DNA from: Roseomonas sp. GC11
GTDB taxonomy: Bacteria; Pseudomonadota; Alphaproteobacteria; Acetobacterales; Acetobacteraceae
Direction of reading: 5' to 3'
Length of the DNA stretch: 40,957 nt
Assembly (NCBI RefSeq): GCF_024437745.1
Contig: NZ_JANFNY010000046.1
Location: 1 to 40,957 of the forward strand
Shown here one piece after another: positions 32,931-39,784 of this stretch. The notes below the pieces were generated by a model that saw nothing but the letters and a program-made list of their open reading frames with translations, did no database searches and had not been told where the DNA came from. Every line of letters starts with the position of its first letter. Position 1 is the stretch's first letter. The position numbers and the translations under genes were made by a program.

Positions 32931-33752
32931 ATGACCCCCGACAGCTTCGCCACCTTCGCCGCGCTGGTGAGGGCGCGCTCCGGCATGGTGCTGACCCCGG
33001 ACAAGGACTACATGCTGGAGGGGCGGCTGGGGCCGCTGCTGCGGCGGGAGGGCCTGCCGGGTCTCGACGCGCTGGCGCAGCGCCTGCGCGCCGCCGCGCC
33101 GGGGGCCGAGGCCCTGGCGCGCGAGATCGCCGAGGCGCTGACGATCAACGAAAGCAGCTTCTTCCGCGACGGCAAGCCCTTCGACCATCTGCGCCGCCTG
33201 CTGCCGCAGCTGCGCGCGGCGCGGCCGGCGGGGCAGCGGCTGCGGCTGTGGTCGGCGGCCTGCTCGACCGGGCAGGAGGCCTATTCCATCGCCATGCTGC
33301 TGCGCGAGCAGGGGCTGGAGGGGGAGATCCTGGGCACCGACCTGTCGCGCGAGGTGCTGGAGCGCGCGCGGGAGGGGGTGTTCACCCAGTTCGAGGTACA
33401 GCGCGGCCTGCCGGTGCAGATGCTGGTGAGGTATTTCCGGCAGGAGGGCGGCAAGTGGCGCATCCTGCCCGAGCTGCGCGCCATGGCGCGCTTCGAGGAG
33501 GCGAACCTGCTGGAGCCGCAGCGGGGGCTTGGCCTGTTCGACGTGATCTTCTGCCGCAATGTGCTGATCTATTTCGACCCGCCGACCAAGGAGCATGTCC
33601 TGGCCCTGCTGGCGCGCCACCTCGCGCCCGATGGCGTGCTGTTCCTGGGGGGCGCGGAGACGGTGCTGGGCCTGTCCTCCCCCTGGGTGCCGATGGCGGG
33701 GGAGAGGGGGGCTTTCGTGCTGTCGCCGCAGGAGGCGGCGCTGGCTTTTTAA
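32931..33752 (+). CDS. CheR-family chemoreceptor glutamate methyltransferase
   Basis: A 273-residue SAM-dependent methyltransferase that adds methyl groups to glutamates of chemoreceptors. The N-terminal helical domain (FATFAALVRARSGMVLTPDK) precedes TINESSFFRDGKPFDHLRRL, the conserved NESxFFRD motif. The SAM-binding site is RLWSAACSTGQEAYSIAMLL, followed by LGTDLSREVLERAREGVFTQ and FDVIFCRNVLIYFD. Complete. It is transcribed with the CheY-like gene 31 bp upstream. No receptor, CheA, CheW or CheB is in view. An AT-rich inverted repeat begins 6 bases past the stop. Confidence 0.95.
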   Translation: MTPDSFATFAALVRARSGMVLTPDKDYMLEGRLGPLLRREGLPGLDALAQRLRAAAPGAEALAREIAEALTINESSFFRDGKPFDHLRRLLPQLRAARPAGQRLRLWSAACSTGQEAYSIAMLLREQGLEGEILGTDLSREVLERAREGVFTQFEVQRGLPVQMLVRYFRQEGGKWRILPELRAMARFEEANLLEPQRGLGLFDVIFCRNVLIYFDPPTKEHVLALLARHLAPDGVLFLGGAETVLGLSSPWVPMAGERGAFVLSPQEAALAF

Positions 33753-33758
33753 CTTTTC

Positions 33759-33835
33759 TTTTAGATTAGCCCCAAAAATGCCCAAAGAATTATAAACGAA
33801 AAACTAATAGAGATTTTTGGGTTGTCTATCTAAAA
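33759..33835. repeat. AT-rich inverted-repeat element downstream of cheR
   Basis: TTTTAGATTAGCCCCAAAAAT (33759-33779, 21 bases) is inverted at 33813-33835 with a small internal bulge, leaving a loop of about 33 bases. It is sharply AT-rich against its surroundings. The layout and the CCAAAAA segment recall the ends of the dyad elements at 10.0 and 15.5 kb, so it may be a divergent relative. It could also terminate the CheY-CheR transcript. Confidence 0.6.
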
Positions 33836-33918
33836 AATAACACTCTCCTGGCTCGTCTCGCGCTATCGTGCGGCAGCCGCCCCTCAACCGGCGGGCGGCC
33901 CCGGCGATTTTTCATGGC

Positions 33919-34104
33919 ATGAGCGACATGACCTCCCTCCCCAGCCTCGGCCGTCGCTGCCGGCGCGGCCTGATCCGGACACAGCTCCTGGTCCTGCTGC
34001 TGCTCTCGGCGAGTTCCGGCTACCTGGCCCAGCAGCTGGGCGACCAGGCGGACCGCCTGGCCGCCGCCTACCAGGACATCGCCGAGGATCCCCCGGAGCG
34101 CTGA
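33919..34104 (+). CDS. Small hypothetical membrane-anchored protein
   Basis: A 61-residue frame with a basic N-terminal stretch (LGRRCRRGLIRTQ), one hydrophobic segment (LLVLLLLSASSGYLAQQLG) and an acidic tail (AAAYQDIAEDPPER). This is plausible for a single-pass membrane peptide. No ribosome site is evident and I recognise no family. An in-frame GTG at 33868 could extend it. It fills an otherwise empty stretch between cheR and the cupin gene. It could be a chance frame. Confidence 0.4.
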   Translation: MSDMTSLPSLGRRCRRGLIRTQLLVLLLLSASSGYLAQQLGDQADRLAAAYQDIAEDPPER

Positions 34105-34200
34105 CGGCGCATCCTGCCGCCTGCCGCCCCGGCTTCAACAGAAGCTGCGGCGCGGGGCGGTCCAGCATGGGCGCCTGTCTTTACGCCCATGGAGCATCAC

Positions 34201-34554
34201 ATGGCCCTGCTGCAGACCATCCTCCCCAACCCGGACGCCGAGCCGGCGCTGTCGAAGCCGGTGGCGGAGCGCCTCATCTCGGGCGACCCCAGCTTCAGGA
34301 CCTGGCTGCAGGACAGCTCGAAGGATGGCCGGATCCGCACCGGGGTGTGGGAAGCGACGCCGGGCGAGACCCTGTCCATCAAGGGCGAGGGGTTCGAGTT
34401 CTGCCATATCCTGGAAGGCGTCATTGAGCTGGTCGAGGAAGGCCAGGCGCCGGTCCGCTACAAGGCGGGGGACAGCTTCGTGATGAAGCCCGGCTATCGC
34501 GGCGTGTGGCGCACGCTGGAGACGGTGCGGAAGATCTATGTCGCGGTGAGCTGA
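34201..34554 (+). CDS. Cupin-domain protein (Cupin_3 / DUF861 type)
   Basis: A 117-residue single-domain cupin. The fold is seen in RTGVWEATPGETLSIKGEGF, FCHILEGVIELVEEGQAPVR, YKAGDSFVMKPGYRGVWRTL and a final KIYVAVS strand, matching the ureidoglycine-aminohydrolase-like Cupin_3 group. That group often has an unknown role and may or may not bind metal. The ATG at 34201 was chosen because GGAG lies 6 bases upstream; an ATG at 34189 would add four residues. It stands alone, with a 10-bp hairpin 24 bases after the stop. Confidence 0.85.
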   Translation: MALLQTILPNPDAEPALSKPVAERLISGDPSFRTWLQDSSKDGRIRTGVWEATPGETLSIKGEGFEFCHILEGVIELVEEGQAPVRYKAGDSFVMKPGYRGVWRTLETVRKIYVAVS

Positions 34555-34577
34555 AGGGGGCGGCCGGAGGGCCGCGG

Positions 34578-34609
34578 GGCGGTTCTGTTGGCGTGGCGGC
34601 AGAACCGCC
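34578..34609 (+). terminator. Hairpin after the cupin gene
   Basis: GGCGGTTCTG (34578-34587) pairs perfectly with CAGAACCGCC (34600-34609) around a 12-nt loop, preceded by a smaller GCGGCC/GGCCGC stem. No long T-run follows, so termination strength is uncertain. Confidence 0.5.
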
Positions 34610-34696
34610 TTCCTGTGGGCACGCGCCCCCCTTCCGCTGTGCCTCCAGGCCGGATAGGGCTTGCCGGATGCGCAACCTTTCCGCGATTCTCCCGCC

Positions 34697-35344
34697 ATGA
34701 ACCGCTTGCCGCCGCTGCCGCCGCATCTGCGCCCCTGGGCGATCCTGGCCTTTGGCATCCTGGGTGGCCTCGGGGCCTGCGGGCTGACCGAGGCGCAATG
34801 GAACCGCATGGGGCGCGAGGTGGCCGGCCCCGCCCCGCGCACCGAGCGCGCCGAGCGGACGGCGGCGCCCGGCCAGAGCTTTTCCGGCACGCCGCGCGTG
34901 ATCGATGGCGACACGATGGATGTTGCGGGCATCCGCGTGCGGATGCAGGGCATCGACGCCTTCGAGCATGACCAGCAATGCCCGAGCCCGCAGGGCGGGC
35001 GCTTCGCCTGCGGGCTGGAGGCGCGCAACCGGCTGACCGCGCTGATCGGCGGGCGGGAGGTCGTCTGCACGCCGGATGGCAGCCTGACGCATGGCCGCAC
35101 CGTGGCCAGCTGCACGGTCCAGCAAGGCGGCCAGCAAGGCGGCCAGCAGGGCGGGCAGTTGGTGGACCTCAATGCCGAGATGGTGCGCTCCGGCCTGGCC
35201 TTCGACTGCACGCGCTATTCCAAGGGCCGCTACCGGGACGAGGAGGCGGAGGCCAAGGCCGCCGGGGCCGGCGCCTGGGCGGCGGGGTCACGCTTCACCT
35301 TTCCCTGGTCACACCGCGACCGCGCGGGGGCCTGCGGGCGCTGA
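34697..35344 (+). CDS. Thermonuclease-family (SNase-like) probable lipoprotein
   Basis: A 215-residue protein with an N-terminal signal segment and a likely lipobox LGAC (C28), so probably anchored in the envelope. The nuclease OB-fold begins at RVIDGDTMDVAGIRVRMQGI. By spacing, the staphylococcal nuclease active-site set R35, E43, R87 corresponds to R82, E90 and R134 (separations of 8 and 44 are kept). Between TVASCTV and LVDLNAEMVRSGLAFD it carries three QQGG repeats (142-153) encoded by 12-bp tandem units. It probably degrades extracellular or periplasmic nucleic acid, or is a repurposed member. Its stop overlaps the mtgA start. Confidence 0.87.
   Translation: MNRLPPLPPHLRPWAILAFGILGGLGACGLTEAQWNRMGREVAGPAPRTERAERTAAPGQSFSGTPRVIDGDTMDVAGIRVRMQGIDAFEHDQQCPSPQGGRFACGLEARNRLTALIGGREVVCTPDGSLTHGRTVASCTVQQGGQQGGQQGGQLVDLNAEMVRSGLAFDCTRYSKGRYRDEEAEAKAAGAGAWAAGSRFTFPWSHRDRAGACGR
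35120..35155 (+). repeat. Three in-frame 12-bp tandem units inside the nuclease gene
   Basis: CAGCAAGGCGGC at 35120 and 35132 and CAGCAGGGCGGG at 35144 encode QQGG three times. The insert lies between core strands of the nuclease domain. Being a multiple of 3, copy-number change would leave the frame intact. Confidence 0.85.
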
Positions 35345-36012
35345 TGGCGCGCCGGCCCTGGCTGCGGCGGCTTGGCCTCGCGCTGCTGCTGGGCCCGGCG
35401 CTGCTGATCCTGGCCTTTCGCTCCCTGCCCGTGCCGGTGACGCCGCTGATGCTGCTGCGCGCCGCGCAGGGCCACCCGATCCGGCAGGAATGGGTGGCTT
35501 ACGAGGCGATCGCCTCCGCCCTGCCGCGCGCGGTCATCGCCTCGGAGGATAACCGCTTCTGCGCGCAGATGCTGGGCTTCGACTTTCCCGCCCTGGTGGG
35601 GGAGGTGCGGGCGCTGTTTCACGGGGAACGCCCGCGCGGCGCCAGCACGCTGACGATGCAGGTGGCCAAGAATCTCTTCCTGTGGCCGGGGCGGGACCCG
35701 CTGCGCAAGCTGCTGGAAGCCTGGCTGACGCCGCAGCTCGCCCTGCTCTGGCCGCGGCGGCGGGTGCTGGAGGTCTATCTGAACATCGTCGAGTTCGGCC
35801 CCGGCCTCTATGGCGCGGAGGCGGCGGCGCGGGCTTTCTTCGGCACGGGCGCGGCAGAGCTGACGGAACAGCAGGCGGCGCAGCTGGCCGTGGTGCTGCC
35901 GCTGCCGCTGGAATGGTCCGCCGCCGAGCCCGGCCCCTGGCTGCGCGAGCGCGCGGCGCTGATCCGCCGCCGGGTAGGGCAGCTTGGCCCCTGGCTGGAC
36001 TGCGTGGGGTGA
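35344..36012 (+). CDS. mtgA: Monofunctional biosynthetic peptidoglycan transglycosylase
   Basis: A 222-residue glycosyltransferase (GT51) that polymerises lipid II into glycan strands at the periplasmic face of the inner membrane. It has one N-terminal membrane anchor (RLGLALLLGPALLILAF) and the GT51 motifs AVIASEDNRFCAQMLGFDF (catalytic E68), RGASTLTMQVAKNLFLWPGR, RKLLEAWLTPQLALLWPRRR and VLEVYLNIVEFGPGLYGAEA. There is no transpeptidase domain, so it is MtgA rather than a class A PBP. It starts on the nuclease stop codon (TGATG), so the two are coupled. A hairpin overlaps its stop codon. Confidence 0.95.
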   Translation: MARRPWLRRLGLALLLGPALLILAFRSLPVPVTPLMLLRAAQGHPIRQEWVAYEAIASALPRAVIASEDNRFCAQMLGFDFPALVGEVRALFHGERPRGASTLTMQVAKNLFLWPGRDPLRKLLEAWLTPQLALLWPRRRVLEVYLNIVEFGPGLYGAEAAARAFFGTGAAELTEQQAAQLAVVLPLPLEWSAAEPGPWLRERAALIRRRVGQLGPWLDCVG

Positions 36013-36027
36013 AGGCCCCGGGCCTTC
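36011..36027. terminator. Small hairpin overlapping the mtgA stop
   Basis: GAAGGCC and GGCCTTC form a 7-bp stem with a CCG loop, starting inside the mtgA stop codon and lying in the 30-bp gap to the convergent acyltransferase gene. No T-run is present. A weak candidate for both directions. Confidence 0.4.
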
Positions 36028-36042
36028 AGGCCGGGGGCGCGG

Positions 36043-37083
36043 TCAGGCGGGCCGGGCCGCCACCAGCAGCGGGCGGGCGGGCCGGCAGAGGCGCAGCAGC
36101 GGCTTTTCCAGCGTGTGGTAGAGCAGCAGGGCGAGGGCGGTGATGGCCACGGCCAGCAGGCCGAGCAGCGCCCAGCCCGGCAGGATCTCCGGCAGATGCG
36201 CCATCCGCGCCAGCCGGGCGAGCAGGCTGTAGGCTGAGAGGTGGGTCAGGTAGAGGGTATAGGATGCCTCGCCGAGGCAGCGCAGGGGGGTGGGCACGCG
36301 GAGCCGCCCGGCCTGCTCGGCGGTGGCGAGGCCGGCGATGATGAGCCCGCTGCCCAGCCCATAGGCCAGGATATGGGCCTGGGGCGTGAAGCCTGCCTGG
36401 GCCGTGTCCAGCACGGCGGAAAGGCCGAAGAGCAGCGCGCCGCCGAGCGCCACGGGCAGGGGGCGGGCCACGGCGCCGTGGCGCACCGCCAGGGCGGCGA
36501 TGGCGCCGATGAGGAATTCCACGTGGCGGAGGTCGAAGAGGAAATCGGCCAGCCAGCCCTGCCCCGCGGGCACCGCCAGCGAGGCCGCCACCCAGCCGAG
36601 GCCGGCCGCCAGCCCCGCGCGCGGCCAGAGGATGGCCAGGGCGAAGAGCAGGTAGAAGAGCATCTCGTGGCTCAGGGTCCAGGCGATGCTGAGGAGGGGC
36701 GGCTGGCCGGGCAGCAGCAGCAGGGAGGAGACGAGGCGATACGGGTCCAGCTCCTGGCCGGTGGCGAGGAAGATGCCCGCATAGGCGAGGGTGATGGCCC
36801 AGTAGGGCGGGTAGATGCGCGCGAGGCGCCGCCGCAGATAGGACAGTACCTGCCAGGGCCGCCCGAGATCGGCCCGGTGGACGTGCAGGATGATGAAGCC
36901 GCTGAGGACGAAGAACATGTCGAGGCCGCTATAGCCGGCGGCGAAGGCGTCCCCGGCCGGCCTTTGTCCGAACATGTTCTGGAAGGCATCGCCGCTGATG
37001 TGGAACAGCATGACGGCGATGGCAGCCAGGCCGCGCAGAGCGTCCAGCGTGTGCAGGTGGCCGCTGGAGACGGGCTGTGGCAT
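36043..37083 (-). CDS. Acyltransferase family 3 membrane protein (OafA/NodX type)
   Basis: A 346-residue integral membrane acyltransferase with about ten hydrophobic segments. The N-terminal motif HTLDALRGLAAIAVMLFHIS holds the R and H typical of the family, followed by GYSGLDMFFVLSGFIILHVH and YLRRRLARIYPPYWAITLAY. Such proteins O-acylate sugars of lipopolysaccharide, capsule or peptidoglycan using acyl-CoA. The target is unknown; the neighbouring murU and amgK genes and the rhamnose locus give two possible contexts. The ATG at 37083 starts the conserved region. A 39-bp tandem repeat lies between it and murU upstream. Confidence 0.92.
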   Translation of the reverse strand: MPQPVSSGHLHTLDALRGLAAIAVMLFHISGDAFQNMFGQRPAGDAFAAGYSGLDMFFVLSGFIILHVHRADLGRPWQVLSYLRRRLARIYPPYWAITLAYAGIFLATGQELDPYRLVSSLLLLPGQPPLLSIAWTLSHEMLFYLLFALAILWPRAGLAAGLGWVAASLAVPAGQGWLADFLFDLRHVEFLIGAIAALAVRHGAVARPLPVALGGALLFGLSAVLDTAQAGFTPQAHILAYGLGSGLIIAGLATAEQAGRLRVPTPLRCLGEASYTLYLTHLSAYSLLARLARMAHLPEILPGWALLGLLAVAITALALLLYHTLEKPLLRLCRPARPLLVAARPA

Positions 37084-37264
37084 GGCGCGGGCATCCTGTC
37101 AGGGCAGGCGCTAGGTTTGCATTAAAATGCTGCCGCTTTCCCGGAGATTTTTCCCGGTGCTTTGTCCGGCTTCCTCGCGGGTGCGGTGTGCGCTGTCTCC
37201 TTTGCGGGCTGGCCTTGCCCGCCATGCCAGGGGAGGGGATGCGGCGCCACCCGCCGCAGCCTTG

Positions 37265-37340
37265 CCCGCCGTGCCGGGAGATGGCGGCAGCCTGAAAAAG
37301 AGTCCCGCCGTGCCGGGAGACGGCGGCAGCCTGACAAAAA
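37265..37340. repeat. 39-bp tandem repeat (two copies plus a degenerate third) between murU and the acyltransferase
   Basis: Units at 37265-37303 and 37304-37340 start with CCCGCCGTGCCGGGAGA, with a decayed relative near 37218. Each contains GCGGCAGCCTGA; the first has the full 14-mer GCGGCAGCCTGAAA found in every unit of the 6843-7071 array. The last unit ends about 7 bases from the murU stop. Orientation relative to the flanking minus-strand genes is the same as in the efflux operon. Confidence 0.8.
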
Positions 37341-37343
37341 AAA

Positions 37344-38069
37344 TCAGAAGTGGGGGCGGGCGAGGCCGCTGGCCAGGGCGGCTTCGGCGCGGCGCAGATC
37401 GACCGGGGTGGAGAGGTGGAACCACGCCCCGTCATGCACCAGGCCGTAGAGGCGTTCCGCCTCGATGGCGCGCTGCCACAGCGTCATCATGCCGAAGGGG
37501 CCGCTGGGCGCGTTCTCGAACAGGCGGGGATGGACGATCTGCACCCCGGCATAGACATAGGGGGCGATCTCCCGCTCCCTCGGGCGGCGGGCATGGCCCA
37601 CCGGGTCCAGCAGGAAATCGCCGCGCCCGACCTCGCCATCCACCAGGGCGGAGCGCACCAGCAGCAGCAGCGCGTCCATCTTCCCGGCGTCGAAGCGCTC
37701 GGCCAGCCGCTCCAGCGTCGGGCGCGGGCCGTCGAGCCAGAAGGCATCGCCATTGGCGACCAGGAAGGGGGCGTCCCCCAGATGCGGCAGGGCATCGCGC
37801 ACGCCGCCGCCCGTCTCCTGCACCGGCTCCTCGCGCAGCACGCGGGGCGGGTTGGCGCGGGCGGCGCAGGCATCCTCCACCTGCTCCGGGAACCAGTGGG
37901 CGTTCACCACGAGGCTGGCGATGCCGGCGGCCTCGATGCGGTCGAGCGCGTGGTCCAGCAGCGTCCGCCCCGCCAGGCGCAGCAGCGGCTTGGGCCGCTC
38001 CTCGGTGAGCGGGCGCATGCGGGTGCCGAGGCCGGCGGCGAGGACCATGGCGGAGGAGAGGGTGATCAC
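37344..38069 (-). CDS. murU: MurU-like N-acetylmuramate-1-phosphate uridylyltransferase
   Basis: A 241-residue nucleotidyltransferase with the signature MVLAAGLGTRMRPLTEERPK, followed by KPLLRLAGRTLLDHALDRI, the magnesium-binding FLVANGDAFWLDGP and WFHLSTPVDLRRAEAAL. In the peptidoglycan recycling shunt it turns MurNAc-1-phosphate into UDP-MurNAc, bypassing de novo synthesis and the fosfomycin target MurA. The start is GTG at 38069, overlapping the amgK stop by 4 bases (GTGA), so the two are coupled. Pairing with amgK and tsaE supports MurU over a general sugar nucleotidyltransferase. Confidence 0.9.
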   Translation of the reverse strand: MITLSSAMVLAAGLGTRMRPLTEERPKPLLRLAGRTLLDHALDRIEAAGIASLVVNAHWFPEQVEDACAARANPPRVLREEPVQETGGGVRDALPHLGDAPFLVANGDAFWLDGPRPTLERLAERFDAGKMDALLLLVRSALVDGEVGRGDFLLDPVGHARRPREREIAPYVYAGVQIVHPRLFENAPSGPFGMMTLWQRAIEAERLYGLVHDGAWFHLSTPVDLRRAEAALASGLARPHF

Positions 38070-39085
38070 GCGGCGAAATCCTTGGTCAGGCCGTCGGGGT
38101 TGCGCCGCAGGGCGGCCGGCACATGGTGGTCGAGGAAGGCGGCCAGCGGCGCGCAGGCGGGGTGGCGCAGCGCGCGCGCCAGCAGCGCCCAGCAGCGCGG
38201 GCCGTGGATCAGGTAGCCCGGCTTGCCATCCCGCCGCGCCAGCCGCACCCAGAGCGCGGCCACGCGCAGGTGGCGCTGTGCCGCCATCACGGCGAAGGCG
38301 GCCAGCAGTTCTTCCTCCCGCAGCCCGGGCCGGAGGGCGAGGTAGCGCGCCAGCGCCGCCTCCCGCACCGCGGGGGCGACATCGCGCCGCGCATCCTCCA
38401 GCAGGCTGACGAGATCATAGGCCGGATGCCCGAGTCCGGCATCCTGGAAGTCGATGATGCCGGTACGCCGCGCGCCGTCGCGCTCCGGCAGGCGGATCAG
38501 GTTGGCCGGGAAATAGTCACGGTGGACGAGGCAGCCCGCGCCGGTGAAGGGCGCCAGCATGGCGGCCATCGCGGCCATGAATTCGGCGCGCTGCGCCTCG
38601 CTGGCGGGGGCGCCGAGGGCGGCGGGCCACCACCAGTCGAGGAAGGTGGCGGCGGCGGTGGCGGCCATGCGCGCACCCTCCCAGCCGGGCAGGCCGGGGG
38701 GAGGGGGGGCGGCGTGCAGCGCGGCCAGGGCCTCGACGGCCTCCAGGTAGAGCGGCAGCGGCTCGGCGCCCGCATCAAGCAGCGCGGTGTGGGTGGCGGG
38801 GCCGAGATCCTCGACCAGCGCCAGCCCCTCCGGCACCGCCTCGGCCAGGATCTCCGGGGCGGAGAGGCCCGCCCCCTGGATGTGGCGGGCGAGGCGGAGG
38901 AAGGGGATGATGTCCTCCTCCGGCGTCAGACCCACAAGCGGCGCGGCGGTGCAGTCCATCAGCAGGGCCGGGCGCGGGCCGCCCTCCAGCCTCGTGTAGC
39001 GGCGGTGGCCGGCATCCTGCGGCAAAGGGTGCCGGGTGGCGCCGGCATAGCCATGGGCGGAGAGGAAATCGTCAGCGGGCATCAT
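38066..39085 (-). CDS. amgK: AmgK-like N-acetylmuramate / N-acetylglucosamine anomeric kinase
   Basis: A 339-residue aminoglycoside-phosphotransferase-fold kinase that phosphorylates the anomeric carbon of MurNAc and GlcNAc recovered from the wall. The catalytic loop is GCLVHRDYFPANLIRLPE (HxDxxxxN) and the metal-binding motif is GIIDFQDAGLGHPAYDL. The ligand-domain sequence ALVEDLGPATHTALL near residue 90 is typical. It starts ATG at 39085 and overlaps murU by 4 bases. Directly upstream, across a GC-hairpin repeat, is tsaE, the conserved alphaproteobacterial order. Confidence 0.93.
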   Translation of the reverse strand: MMPADDFLSAHGYAGATRHPLPQDAGHRRYTRLEGGPRPALLMDCTAAPLVGLTPEEDIIPFLRLARHIQGAGLSAPEILAEAVPEGLALVEDLGPATHTALLDAGAEPLPLYLEAVEALAALHAAPPPPGLPGWEGARMAATAAATFLDWWWPAALGAPASEAQRAEFMAAMAAMLAPFTGAGCLVHRDYFPANLIRLPERDGARRTGIIDFQDAGLGHPAYDLVSLLEDARRDVAPAVREAALARYLALRPGLREEELLAAFAVMAAQRHLRVAALWVRLARRDGKPGYLIHGPRCWALLARALRHPACAPLAAFLDHHVPAALRRNPDGLTKDFAA

Positions 39086-39134
39086 GCTGGAGGCAGGAGG
39101 TGACGCAGCCGGCGCGTCTTGCCAAGCGGAGAAT

Positions 39135-39182
39135 CAGGGGGCTCCGCCCCCTGGCCCCCGCCGGGGTGGCAGGGCCACCCCC
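39135..39182. repeat. GC-hairpin repeat between tsaE and amgK
   Basis: CAGGGGGC/GCCCCCTG (39135-39153) followed by GGGGTGGC/GCCACCCC (39163-39181). The segment matches 12016-12064 almost base for base, with one indel and one loop change. It separates two co-directional genes of one likely operon. Confidence 0.82.
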
Positions 39183-39207
39183 AAACTTCCCTTGGGGGAC
39201 CCCGCCT

Positions 39208-39666
39208 TCAGTCAGCCACAAAAAGCCGCTGCAGGCGGCCGGGCCAGCCGGTCAGGGTGGCGTGGCGGGCTTCGCCCTCCGGGCGCAGGGTGATGTGGAG
39301 GGCATCGGGCGGGGTCAGCCAGTCCAGGCGGTCCGGCCATTCGACCAGGACGATGCCGTCGCGCGCCTCCTCCCAGCCCAGCTCCTCCAGCTCGTCGGGG
39401 CCGGAGAGGCGGTAGAGGTCGTAATGGCTGGCCGGGCCCTGGGGGAGGTCGTAGCCCTGCACCAGGGTGAAGCTGGGGGAGGGGACCTCCAGGGCCGGGT
39501 CGCCGGCGGCGGCGCGCAGGAAGGCGCGGCAGAAGGCGGATTTTCCGGCGCCCAGCGGGCCCTCCAGCAGCAGGGCGTCGCCCGGGCGGGCGAGCGCCGC
39601 GGCGCGCGCCGCCAGCGCCTCGGTGGCGGCCAGGTCGGGGAGGAGGAGGTGCAGCGTCTCGGGCAT
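39208..39666 (-). CDS. tsaE: tRNA threonylcarbamoyladenosine biosynthesis ATPase TsaE
   Basis: A 152-residue P-loop ATPase needed with TsaB and TsaD to make t6A at position 37 of ANN-decoding tRNAs. Walker A is LLEGPLGAGKSAFCRAFL; EVPSPSFTLVQGYD and ASHYDLYRLSGPDELEELGW are TsaE signatures, and GIVLVEWPDRLDWL carries the WP motif. The ATG at 39666 begins MPETLHLLLPD. It is first in the tsaE-amgK-murU run, a well-known linkage in alphaproteobacteria, and is divergent from the ferredoxin reductase gene (118-bp gap). Confidence 0.95.
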   Translation of the reverse strand: MPETLHLLLPDLAATEALAARAAALARPGDALLLEGPLGAGKSAFCRAFLRAAAGDPALEVPSPSFTLVQGYDLPQGPASHYDLYRLSGPDELEELGWEEARDGIVLVEWPDRLDWLTPPDALHITLRPEGEARHATLTGWPGRLQRLFVAD

Positions 39667-39784
39667 CGCGGCGCGCAATCTGCCGGCCTGCCAGGCCTTC
39701 CACAAGCACCCGCCATCGCCGGGCTTTGCCGCCGCGCGCCAAAGCCTTTATGCACCGCCTCCAGACACGGAGGTTCATGCACCC

